64,000 nt of DNA. It comes from Methylotenera_A sp031417915. Its GTDB lineage: Bacteria > Pseudomonadota > Gammaproteobacteria > Burkholderiales > Methylophilaceae. Each line of letters starts with the position of its first letter. The stretch's first letter is position 1. The notes beneath the pieces are model-generated. The model saw only the letters and a program-made list of their open reading frames with translations, was not told the DNA's origin and did no database searches. Made by a program: the position numbers and the translations under genes. This document shows, piece by piece, positions 44,581-53,600 of this stretch. Location of the stretch: NCBI GenBank assembly GCA_031417915.1, contig JANOWN010000008.1:23934-87933 (forward strand), written 5' to 3'.

Positions 44581-45183
44581 TTACGAATATTGCTTATAAT
44601 ATTTAAGCACTTTGGGCACGTAACGTATGGTTTCTTTGTAGGGCGGAATACGGTTGCTGTATTTTTGCACAGCGCCAGGGCCTGCGTTATATGCCGCTAG
44701 AGAAAGTTTCAAATCCCCATTAAACAGAGTGAGCAATTCCTTCAAATATTTAGATCCCGCTAAAATATTTTGTTTCGGGTCATTTTTATCTTTTACATTA
44801 AAGCGGCTGGCGGTGGCCGGCATTAATTGCATTAAGCCGTACGCACCTTTGTGAGATTTTGCGCGCGGGTTATGTTTTGATTCTGTTGCAATCACGGCGT
44901 GGATTAAAGCGGGTTCCAGCGCTGTTTCGTTAGCCGCCTGCAACACTTCCTGATGATATGGTAACTGCTTAGTGCTAGCTTTTTTTTGGTTAACGGCCTG
45001 CGCAATTGCTAGCGCTTGCAGCGCTACTGGCTCTTCAATCCTTATGGCGTAATAGGTATCTGGCTCGGCATTGCCGATGCTAATTTCATCTGCTTGAGAT
45101 AAGTCCACATACACGTCAGCCATTGCAAAGTGAGGTGATATTAAGCAACCAAAAACTAATACTGCTATGCCAATTATTTTCAT
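44581..45183 (-). CDS. Lytic transglycosylase, Slt/MltE type
   Basis: 200-residue secreted murein hydrolase. N-terminal signal (IIGIAVLVFGCLISPHFAMA; the Cys makes a lipoprotein possible) and a C-terminal SLT domain about 85-195: IHAVIATESKHNPRAKS with catalytic Glu, GAYGLMQLMPATASRF, LSLAAYNAGPGAVQKY, PPYKETIRYVPKVL. Placed between the pseudopilus operon and epsA, it may open peptidoglycan for the envelope machine. ATG 45183 preferred; TTG 45204 is an alternative. Confidence 0.92.
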   Translation of the reverse strand: MKIIGIAVLVFGCLISPHFAMADVYVDLSQADEISIGNAEPDTYYAIRIEEPVALQALAIAQAVNQKKASTKQLPYHQEVLQAANETALEPALIHAVIATESKHNPRAKSHKGAYGLMQLMPATASRFNVKDKNDPKQNILAGSKYLKELLTLFNGDLKLSLAAYNAGPGAVQKYSNRIPPYKETIRYVPKVLKYYKQYS

Positions 45184-45383
45184 CAATCTATTATCAATGA
45201 CCAATATGACAATTGTTTGAACAATTTTGAATGCCTATATTTTTGTTATAAAACTGTAAGAAAACTGCCATTTAGATTTAATGCAGTTGTCACTAAAGCT
45301 ATTCAAAATCGCCAGAACTAAAAAAGTTTAGAAGAACTATCATCCTTACTCTACTAAATACTGAAATACCAATAAATACAAAC

Positions 45384-46160
45384 TTGGGCTTGAATGAGGA
45401 GCAACGTACTGTATTTATGGAGGTTATTGCCGAATCGTTACGCGTTTCGCAACGCCCACATTTATTTAATTGGCTGCAAGGTAACTTTCAATATTTGCTT
45501 GGCCACGATGTCATGATATGCGGTATCAAAACTTCTGACAGTGATTCTTATGAGTATGAATTTTTTACCAGCTCCCGTTACTTCAGTGAGATTCAATTTA
45601 ATGAGGTCGTCAAAGCAGAGTCGGGGATAATTAGCCAGGTTTTAAAGATATGGAAAAAAACTGGATTACCATTGTTTGTTAACAATTTAATTCAACCCTC
45701 AAACCATAACAATTATTCAGTCATCAATATTGATGAGACTTCGTTAAAACAATCAGAACTTTTCAATCTCATCGCCTATGGCTTTGGTGACCATCACAGT
45801 AAGATTTCTACATTTATTGTTTTTAGCCGGCTATCAAAACAGCCAGACTTAAATACTGCGCATATTTTAGAGTTACTTATGCCGCATCTGCATTGCGCTT
45901 TAATTCGGGTGGCAAGCAATCGCGGCAATGTGGTTTCTAGTGCTGGCAAAATATCTCAAAAAATTACGGGTAGAGAATCAGAAATTCTGCAATGGGTGCA
46001 TATGGGTAAAACCAATTGGGAAATTTCCTCTATTCTAGATATCAGCCCGCTGACAGTTAAAAATCATGTACAAAATATTCTGCGCAAACTTGATGTGCAA
46101 AACCGCGGACAGGCCGCCATAAAGGCTTCTAAGCTTGGTTTAGTAAAGATTCTTAAGTAA
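45384..46160 (+). CDS. epsA: LuxR-family transcriptional regulator EpsA
   Basis: 258-residue regulator. The N-terminal 190 residues (RPHLFNWLQGNFQYLLGHDVMICG) resemble the EpsA sensory domain, which I recall as TIGR03020, found next to exopolysaccharide/exosortase genes; the C-terminal LuxR HTH is at about 194-252 (ITGRESEILQWVHMGKTNWE, SPLTVKNHVQNILRKL). No receiver domain or autoinducer-domain signature is evident. Start uncertain: TTG 45384, TTG 45390 or ATG 45417; homologues favour the longer form. Palindrome copies begin 25 bases after its stop, consistent with it controlling the operon ahead. Confidence 0.85.
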   Translation: MGLNEEQRTVFMEVIAESLRVSQRPHLFNWLQGNFQYLLGHDVMICGIKTSDSDSYEYEFFTSSRYFSEIQFNEVVKAESGIISQVLKIWKKTGLPLFVNNLIQPSNHNNYSVINIDETSLKQSELFNLIAYGFGDHHSKISTFIVFSRLSKQPDLNTAHILELLMPHLHCALIRVASNRGNVVSSAGKISQKITGRESEILQWVHMGKTNWEISSILDISPLTVKNHVQNILRKLDVQNRGQAAIKASKLGLVKILK

Positions 46161-46184
46161 TATTACAATAGTATTTCTCAACAT

Positions 46185-46202
46185 ATAGTCCGAACGGACT
46201 AT
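46185..46202 (+). promoter_or_regulatory. EpsA-box candidate 4 (perfect palindrome)
   Basis: ATAGTCCGAACGGACTAT: 8-bp perfect arms around AA. It lies 25 bases after the epsA stop and 246 bases before the PEP-CTERM gene at 46449. Confidence 0.7.
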
Positions 46203-46290
46203 GCCATAAATCTCAACCTTAACACTACGCGCACATAATTTCTCGTGGAATTATGTTGTGAATTTTTGCGCATGTAATTAACTAAAACGT

Positions 46291-46308
46291 ATAGTCCAAA
46301 CAGACTAT
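46291..46308 (+). promoter_or_regulatory. EpsA-box candidate 5
   Basis: ATAGTCCAAACAGACTAT, 16 of 18 identical to copy 4, with one arm mismatch pair. It is 140 bases before the start at 46449, a distance close to that of copy 1 (137). Confidence 0.7.
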
Positions 46309-46448
46309 TTTATTTTTTCAGCGTGTCACAACAGGTCGGTAAATTGGCAACATCGCTTAATAGTTAACACAAAGCGATTGTTGGTTTAGCCTGAATTTTT
46401 TAGCGGGCATGTAAAGATGTACCTTTTTTATTTTTTTGGGAGATTTAA

Positions 46449-47243
46449 ATGAAATTTCAATTAAAAGCATTAGCAGCTGCCGCAATTTTAGCCGCTTCTA
46501 TTCCAGCTCAAGCGGCCATTGATAGTGCAGCTTCAGGTAATGGCTCTATGATCTTGACATTGTTAGATACTGTTTCTGGTGTTTCAGCAGGATTCGATTT
46601 AGGTAAAAATTACCTAGATTTTAACCAAGTTGCAGCATCTGGTGCAGTAAGCAATGTGACTAATCCAGGTACAAGTTTTTCATGGGATTTAGCTGGTAAT
46701 GCAGATTACTCTGCAGCTTGGACTAGTTTTTTTACTGCAAGTGGATCTGATGCAAATGTCAGATACGCTATTACTGCAGCCGACAATTTAGGTACAGGTG
46801 CTGGTCTGCGTGGCTATATTACTACTTATGCTGGCCCTGGCGCTTCACTTACCACTACTGCGTTGATTACTGCAATCGGTAACCATGATACATACACTCA
46901 AAATTTGGGTACGCTCGCAGGTAGTACTACAAATACCGCAGCTAATGGTGCTGCGTTTCAATCCCCAGCAACTACTTTCTATCTTGGTAATAAAAACAAC
47001 AACACAGGTCCTCTTGTTACTGGTGCGCTTGGTGCTAATTTAGGCGTGATCCAATCTGTTTCTGCCGCATCTGTTTTGACATCACCGTCAAACACAATTT
47101 TCGGCAACGGCGCATTTTTTAACTTATCTAGCACTGGTGCGCTTGTGTATTCAGTTGCAGCTGTACCAGAGGCTGATACTTGGGCCATGATGATGTTGGG
47201 CTTAGGTTTCATGGGTTTTGTAGCACGTCGTAAACAAGCTTAA
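46449..47243 (+). CDS. PEP-CTERM-type surface protein (PEAD variant)
   Basis: 264 residues: signal peptide ending IPAQA, Gly/Ser/Thr/Asn-rich beta body without Cys, and C-terminal signal VPEADTWAMMMLGLGFMGFVARRK. The motif has PEAD where the other three PEP-CTERM proteins here have PEPE. First gene of the two-partner-secretion operon and preceded by two EpsA-box candidates; a hairpin after its stop could make it the most abundant product. Function unknown. Confidence 0.85.
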   Translation: MKFQLKALAAAAILAASIPAQAAIDSAASGNGSMILTLLDTVSGVSAGFDLGKNYLDFNQVAASGAVSNVTNPGTSFSWDLAGNADYSAAWTSFFTASGSDANVRYAITAADNLGTGAGLRGYITTYAGPGASLTTTALITAIGNHDTYTQNLGTLAGSTTNTAANGAAFQSPATTFYLGNKNNNTGPLVTGALGANLGVIQSVSAASVLTSPSNTIFGNGAFFNLSSTGALVYSVAAVPEADTWAMMMLGLGFMGFVARRKQA

Positions 47244-47271
47244 TCATTTAGTTTTAAGCAATAAATTATCT

Positions 47272-47294
47272 GGCAGAGGCGGCGAGCCTCTGCC
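47272..47294 (+). terminator. Intra-operon hairpin (attenuator candidate)
   Basis: Perfect 9-bp stem GGCAGAGGC/GCCTCTGCC with loop GGCGA, 28 bases after the PEP-CTERM stop; the T-run is delayed (TTTAGAGAGACTTTTTTT). Partial termination or mRNA stabilisation is likely. Confidence 0.55.
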
Positions 47295-47323
47295 TTTAGA
47301 GAGACTTTTTTTGGAGAAATATC

Positions 47324-48820
47324 ATGAAATTGACTAAAATTGCTTTGGCAGTAGCTACACTATTAGCATCAACACAGGCATTTGCTGTGCCTGTTACAGC
47401 TGCGCAAATCACTGCTGCACAAACTGCTGGTACATTACAACAAGCTTGGATCTCTGGCGCTACTGCACCAACAAAATCTGTTTATGAAGGCTGGGTAGGT
47501 TCAGGCGCTGGTGTAGGTTGCGATGCTGGCACTAACACCATCTTTACAAGCCAAGCACTAACTAACACAAGCGTAATACCTGGTTCATTAGGTAACTTTA
47601 CTGCTTACGCATGTACACGTGCTGGTGTTGTTTCTGTGCTTTACCATACTTTAGATGGCGGTTCATTAATGTACGTTGCGCCACACACCGTGGGCGTACG
47701 ATTAGCACGTGTTAAATTTGCTGGCACTGGCAATGGCTGCACAGGTAGTTTAAATTACGTTGATGCAACTAATGCGGATAATAACGCAACTGTATTTAAG
47801 GGTTGTACACTAATTGGTACTGCATTGCCTGCAGCTGGCGCAAACCCAGCTTTTAATGCAGCTAATGCTGCTGCTGTCGCAGCTGATCCATTGGCACCAG
47901 CATTGCCAGTAGGTGGTTTCTCTGATGTTGAAGCGGCGTTATGGCCGGCAGCAATCGGTGGTGGTGATGTTTCTTCTAAAGGTACCGAAGCGTCAGCTAA
48001 CGTTGGTCAGGCTTTTGGCGTGGTGGCCAGCCGTCCTTTGTACCGTGCTATGCAGGTTGCGCAAGGTATTGCGGCTAATACAGATGCTTTAGACCCAAAC
48101 TTTGACCCAGCTAATGCACCTAACATCACCAGTGCGCAATACACTTCTCTTATTGCTCAAGGTGGTACCTATCAAACTGATTGGTCACCGATTGTGGGTG
48201 CTGCCGGTGTTGGTAAAAAAGTGATTGTAGCACGTCGTGTACAAACCTCTGGTACGCAAGCTAGCTCAACTGCATTTTTCTTGAAAAATCCTTGTACGAC
48301 TGCTGTTGCGGCAAATTTAAATCCAGCAACTGCGGCTGACTCAACACCTACATTTGAAGTGTTTGAAGGTTCTGGTACAGGTAATGTAAAAACACGCATT
48401 ACTACAGCAACTAACGCTGCTACCGATAACTTTGCGGTTGGTGTGGTTTCTGCAGAAAATGACTGGCGTGTAGAAACTGCAGCCAGCGGCCAAAACGGTT
48501 ATCGCTTTCTTAAGGTAGATGGTGTTCACCCAGAGGCTGGTGATACGGCAAATGCACGTGCAACAGCAACTGCTGGCACATATGCGTTCCATATGGAAAT
48601 GAAAAATTTCGTTGCGAACACTGCCCCAGCCGGTTTTGGTGCAAACATTGTAGGCCAAATCACAGCAGCTTTGTCTAACCCACCAGCAACATCATGTGCT
48701 GTATTGCCACGCGGTTTGACTATCAACCCATTAGCTGGTTCTGCCTGTACAGTTGGCGTGCAAGTGGCAAAAGGTACTAACCTAGGTAACAACTGTGCAC
48801 CAGTATTGTTAACTCAGTAA
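47324..48820 (+). CDS. Secreted PstS-like (periplasmic-binding-fold) protein
   Basis: 498 residues: signal peptide ending TQAFA, then SGATAPTKSVYEGWVGSGAG, which resembles the opening of PstS/DING phosphate-binding proteins (normally SGAT..P..Y..W). Further matches: GGFSDVEAALWP (compare SD.E), VVARRVQTSGTQAS (compare SGT) and FLKVDGVHPE. Eight Cys residues imply up to four disulfides. PstS homology is my reading by eye and could be wrong; the Cys content is unusual for PstS. No PEP-CTERM or anchor. Good start context (TTTGGAGAAATATC). Confidence 0.55.
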   Translation: MKLTKIALAVATLLASTQAFAVPVTAAQITAAQTAGTLQQAWISGATAPTKSVYEGWVGSGAGVGCDAGTNTIFTSQALTNTSVIPGSLGNFTAYACTRAGVVSVLYHTLDGGSLMYVAPHTVGVRLARVKFAGTGNGCTGSLNYVDATNADNNATVFKGCTLIGTALPAAGANPAFNAANAAAVAADPLAPALPVGGFSDVEAALWPAAIGGGDVSSKGTEASANVGQAFGVVASRPLYRAMQVAQGIAANTDALDPNFDPANAPNITSAQYTSLIAQGGTYQTDWSPIVGAAGVGKKVIVARRVQTSGTQASSTAFFLKNPCTTAVAANLNPATAADSTPTFEVFEGSGTGNVKTRITTATNAATDNFAVGVVSAENDWRVETAASGQNGYRFLKVDGVHPEAGDTANARATATAGTYAFHMEMKNFVANTAPAGFGANIVGQITAALSNPPATSCAVLPRGLTINPLAGSACTVGVQVAKGTNLGNNCAPVLLTQ

Positions 48821-48862
48821 GCGTTAATTTGGGTGCTGTATTAAAGGCACCTAAATGAATAA

Positions 48863-48893
48863 GCGCACCCCCCAAAAGGGGGTGTGCTTTTTT
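48863..48893 (+). terminator. Terminator after the PstS-like gene
   Basis: GCGCACCCCC/GGGGGTGTGC stem (one G-T pair) with a CAAAA loop and TTTTTT, 43 bases after the stop. It separates the secreted-protein genes from tpsB, so tpsB either has its own promoter or depends on readthrough. Confidence 0.9.
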
Positions 48894-48984
48894 GCTAATA
48901 ATCAGTTACAAATTTTGCATGTTCATCAACTTGCAACATTTGTTTTATATAGTTGTAAAGTTAAATTCTTTGTTTGCTAAGCAC

Positions 48985-50646
48985 ATGATAAGTAAAAATA
49001 ATTTAGTCAAATGTATCATTGTTAATAACTTGTTGTTACCTGCATATGTTTATGCGGGGGATAGTCAGCCGCCCGAAGTTAAGGCTGAAATTAAAGCTGA
49101 AGCAAAACAAGAGCAAAAAATTGAAGAAAAAAAAGTAGAAAAGAACCCAAGTTTTAATGTGTTTGAATTTAAAGTGGATGGCAATACGGTTCTAGACAAA
49201 GGCAAGATAGAGGAGGCAGTTTATCCATTTTTAGGTGAAACTAAAACGATTGAAGATGTTGAAAAAGCGCGACTAGCCTTAGAAAAAAAATATCAAGATG
49301 CAGGTTATTTAACAGTTTCAGTCAGCATTCCGCAGCAAGAAGTAGATTCTGGTGTTGTGAAGTTATTGGTGACAGAAGGTACGGTAGAGCGCTTGCGCGT
49401 GACAGACTCTAAATATACATCGTTGGCCGAAGTTAAGTCCCGTGTAACGGAATTTGAAGAAGGAAAGGTACCGCACTTCCCGACCGCGCAACAACAGTTG
49501 ACCACGGTGAATCGTGGTCAAAATCGCCAAGTGACACCAGTGCTTAGGGCTGGCAAATCGCCAGGTAAAGTAGAGGTGGATTTAAAAGTACAAGATAAAT
49601 TACCCTTGCATGGTAGCTTGGAGTTGAACGATAAGTATTCGCCAAATACCACAGAGACACGCTTGAATGGTTCGCTACGTTACGAAAACTTATGGCAAAA
49701 AGATCATAGCATTGGCATTAGTTTTCAGGTGTCGCCAGAAGATTTAAATGAAGTAAAAGTAGTTTCTAGCACTTATGTGATACCCAGAATGAATGGTGAT
49801 TATTTTGCAGCTTATGGCGTGATTTCAAAAAGTGACATCGCTGCGGTAGGCGATGTGAATGTGATTGGCAACGGCTATATTGCTGGCGCTAGATATATTC
49901 ACCCATTGCCTTTGGTTGAAAACTATTATCACAGTTTAACGGCGGGAGTAGATTATAAAGACTTTAAAGAAAGCGTGAATTTACTGGGTTCTGATGGTTT
50001 TAAAACGCCGATTTCTTATGTCGCATTTTCGCTTGGTTATGATGGTACTTATCAAGCACAGTCATCACAAACGCAATTAAATATTGCACTTAATTTAGCG
50101 CCGCGTGGTTTGGGCAACAAAGAACAAGAGTTTGCCGATAAACGTTTTTTAGCTAAACCAAACTATGCCTATATGCGGGCTGATTTAAAGCACACGCAAA
50201 AACTGCCGCAGGACTGGTCTTTGCTGGCTAAGTTAAGTGCACAAATAGCGAATGACCCGCTTATTTCGGCCGAGCAATTCACCATTGGTGGCGTTGATTC
50301 GGTACGTGGATATTTAGAATCAAGTGCGCTAGGTGATAACGGCGTATCTGGCACATTCGAGCTACGCACACCACCGCTCATTAAATACATTAACACTGAC
50401 ATGTTTAAAGACAGTATTAAAGAGTTGTATGCCTACACCTTTGCAGATGCGGGATATGTGAGCATTTATGAAGCATTGCCAAAACAAGATAAAAGCAGTG
50501 ATTTGTATTCTATTGGTTTAGGCGTGAAGCTAAAAGCAGCAAAAGGGCTCTTTACTAATTTAGATTACGCGTATGCGCTTAGTGATTCGGGTGACGTTAA
50601 ATCGGGCGATGACAGGATGCATTTTAAAGTTGGCTATGAGTGGTAG
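48985..50646 (+). CDS. Two-partner secretion outer-membrane transporter TpsB (FhaC/ShlB family)
   Basis: 553 residues from ATG 48985 (signal-like VKCIIVNNLLLPAYVYA); longer starts at 48919 or 48892 are possible and no Shine-Dalgarno decides. A Lys/Glu-rich linker is followed by POTRA domains (FNVFEFKVDGNTVLDKGKIEEAVYPFL, then VEKARLALEKKYQDAGYLTVSVSIP) and a 16-strand beta-barrel ending in the FKVGYEW aromatic strand. The conserved L6 motif VRGY is present (DSVRGYLES). Exports the TpsA encoded next. Confidence 0.93.
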   Translation: MISKNNLVKCIIVNNLLLPAYVYAGDSQPPEVKAEIKAEAKQEQKIEEKKVEKNPSFNVFEFKVDGNTVLDKGKIEEAVYPFLGETKTIEDVEKARLALEKKYQDAGYLTVSVSIPQQEVDSGVVKLLVTEGTVERLRVTDSKYTSLAEVKSRVTEFEEGKVPHFPTAQQQLTTVNRGQNRQVTPVLRAGKSPGKVEVDLKVQDKLPLHGSLELNDKYSPNTTETRLNGSLRYENLWQKDHSIGISFQVSPEDLNEVKVVSSTYVIPRMNGDYFAAYGVISKSDIAAVGDVNVIGNGYIAGARYIHPLPLVENYYHSLTAGVDYKDFKESVNLLGSDGFKTPISYVAFSLGYDGTYQAQSSQTQLNIALNLAPRGLGNKEQEFADKRFLAKPNYAYMRADLKHTQKLPQDWSLLAKLSAQIANDPLISAEQFTIGGVDSVRGYLESSALGDNGVSGTFELRTPPLIKYINTDMFKDSIKELYAYTFADAGYVSIYEALPKQDKSSDLYSIGLGVKLKAAKGLFTNLDYAYALSDSGDVKSGDDRMHFKVGYEW

Positions 50647-50672
50647 TTTTAATTTTTAATTAAAAATTAAAA
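50647..50672. repeat. 26-bp perfect AT palindrome between tpsB and tpsA
   Basis: Arms TTTTAATTTTTAA/TTAAAAATTAAAA with no spacer, directly after the tpsB stop and 20 bases before the tpsA start. In RNA it gives a weak all-AU hairpin; as DNA it could bind H-NS/MvaT-like or specific factors. Confidence 0.75.
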
Positions 50673-50692
50673 GCAATGAAAAGGAAAGCAAA

Positions 50693-53600
50693 ATGAATCA
50701 AGGCATATTTAAATTAGTGTATAGCAAAGTGCTTAATATGCACGTACCAGCCTCTGAGGCAGTGCGAAGCCGTGGGGCTAAAAGCAGTAAGCGCATACGC
50801 AAACATGCTAAAAATTTATTTTGCCTTGTGCTGGCGGCCAGCTTTGCTTTCATGGGTAGCGCGTTCGCAGGCCCAGCAGGATTGGTTCCAGGTACACAAG
50901 CTTGGATTAATGCCACTATCACAGGCGCCACCAGCAATAGCTTGACCATTACCCAAACCGCACCAAAGGCAATATTAGATTGGCAAAAACTCAACCTGAA
51001 TGCAGGTGAACTGCTTAAGTTTAATCAGCAAGGCAATCGTACTTGGTCTGCCTTAAATCGAATTCATGATTTAAATCCGAGCATTTTAGATGGCAGTGTT
51101 TTTGCCGATGGCAATGTGTATTTCATTAATACCAATGGCATTATTTTTGGCCATAATGCACAGTTTAATGTGGGTTCTTTATACGCTGGCACGCTGGATA
51201 TTACGGACAATCTTTTCAATGCAGGCATTTTATCTGCCCCATTTAAACCAGTGTTCCAAGGAGTTGGCGGTTTTGTTACCGTTGAGGGTGGCGCTAGACT
51301 GAATACTGCAAGTGGTGGCAAGGTATTGTTGTTTGCACCTACAGTCACCAATAACGGCATTATCAATACGCCTGACGGTCAGACCATATTAGCAGCTGGT
51401 AAAAAAGTCTATTTACAATCTAGCACAGACCCTGCTGGCTTTATGGTGGAAGTAGATGGCGGTGGAACTGCCACAAACTTAGGTAAAATTGTTGCAGATC
51501 GTGGCAATATTACTATGATGGGCTTAGCAGTAAACCAGCAAGGCACATTATCAGCGACGACCTCTGTACGAGCTAATGGCTCGATTCATCTTCTTGCTCA
51601 AGATAAAGCAGTCGAATCAGCGGGTGGTGTCGCTGGTGCGCGTAACGGTATAGTGACTTTAGGCAAAGGCAGCATCACCGAAGTAAAACCAGAATACGAG
51701 AATAAAGAGGAAACGATAGCTTCACAAGCATTCAAAACTTCTGATGTGAAAATCGAAGCCAGCCTAGTGAATATTGATGGGACTATCAGTGCTAAAGGCG
51801 GCAATGTTACTGTCAATGCGCTTAATCCAGCCTCTGCAGAGTTAGTTAGCGAGAATCCTAATGGACTTGAAAACAGAATTTATTTAGGTAATAACGCTGT
51901 AATTGAGGTCTCTGGCGTAGATGCGGTTGCGCCCATGTCGCGTAATCAGTTAGAGATTCAACTATTTTCAGATCAATTAAAAGATGCGCCCATATTGCGT
52001 GATGGCGGTTTGTTTAAAGAAACCGTTTATGTTGATGCCCGCAAAGGTACACAATTGTTTGATATTGCCCCATTTTTGGCCTTAAAGGGTGCCACTGTTG
52101 CAGAGAAAATGACCAAAGCAGGCACTATTAAGTTATCTACGCCAAATGATTTAATTGCAGAAAAAGGTTCGGTAATGAATGTTTCAGGTGGTTCGACCAC
52201 TTATGAGGCAGGCGCAATCAGAGAGACCAATTTATACTATAACGGTAAATTAGTGCCAATTTCTGAAGCAAAACCAGGCATACCATATGATTTAAAAGCT
52301 GATATTTACACGGTAAAAGATGATAAATGGGGCGTTACGCGTGGTTGGGATTTAGTAGGCGGTAGTACAAATAAGTGGGGAGATTTTTACAACAGTAACG
52401 GCAGAGACTTGAATACTTTGGTGCTTGGTACAAATGTTGCCAGTTATTTTGAAGGCGGTGACGCGGGTAAGCTAGATTTAACAGCGCCTGGGGATAATAA
52501 TAATACTCAAAACTTACAATTGGCTGGGCAAGTACTGGCCAATACTAGAGTGAGCACCCAGCAGATGATTAGTCAGACAATTCCTAAGGGCGGTGTATTT
52601 ATAGCCAGTGCCAATGATTTGTTGATTGCAAAAAACGCAAATGAACTAGCAGCAGGCTTTAATCAAAAACTTTCCAATAATTTTCAGTCTTCGATGAGCA
52701 GCGATTTATTTGCACAAGGTTTTAATGACGTTGATCTAACTAAAGTGAATAAGCTAACGGTGAATGAAGCTATTCAGCTCGAGCCTAATGGTAAGTTAGT
52801 CATAGGCGGCAGTGCCAATATTAACGCGGACATTATTGCGCCTAGTAGCGATATTAAACTTGGTGTTTTGCCTGGCGCGGTGACTACCGTTGCAGATGGC
52901 GTGACAATAAGCAGCGCTGGCACATTCACTAACGATAGAGTTGGCGTTGCAGGGCAGTACTCAAGACCAGCAGCCATCAATGGAGGCAGTATTGATGCAG
53001 GGTTAGTGAGTTTTGGTAAGAATGTCACGGTAGATGCTTCTGCAGGCGCTTGGGTAGATAACAAGGGTGTGCTTCATCAAGGTGAAGCGGGTAATATTAA
53101 GTTTTCAACATCCAAAACAATTGATGATAGCGTTAAATTACAGGCATATGGTTTTAAACAAAATGGAGAGCTATCTGTTGCTTTTGTTACGCCAAATAAT
53201 TTAAACGAGCAAACTGTCAACATTGGAGGTAATTTTGGCACAAGCAACATAGATATTGATATTGGCTTAGAGTTTTTTAGCAAAGGCGCATTTTCTAAAT
53301 ATGATATTTCTGCATTTAATGTCAATTTAGGCGGCACTGGCTCAGCGCAAGAAATTTACGCACAGGCAAGCACTTGGCAAATGAACGCAGGCTTTATCAA
53401 TGCCGCTGGTGGCCAGCCGATGTCATTGGTTGCATCTCCATTTTTACAGCCTGAAACTACACGCTCACCTGTTTCGCTCAGCTTCTCTGCAAGCAAGCTG
53501 GGAGGTACATTAACGCTGGCTGAGAATACTACTTTGCGTACTGATAGAGGTGGCAGCGTCAGTTTGGCAGCAGGTAAGCAGGTTAATGTATTAGGCGATA

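Noticed and set aside
46336..46366. Sigma-54 promoter (TGGCA-N-GC) before the PEP-CTERM gene at 46449
   Set aside because: TTGGCAACATCGCTT lacks the GC pair at the right spacing, and no PrsK/PrsR-like sigma-54 activator is in the window.
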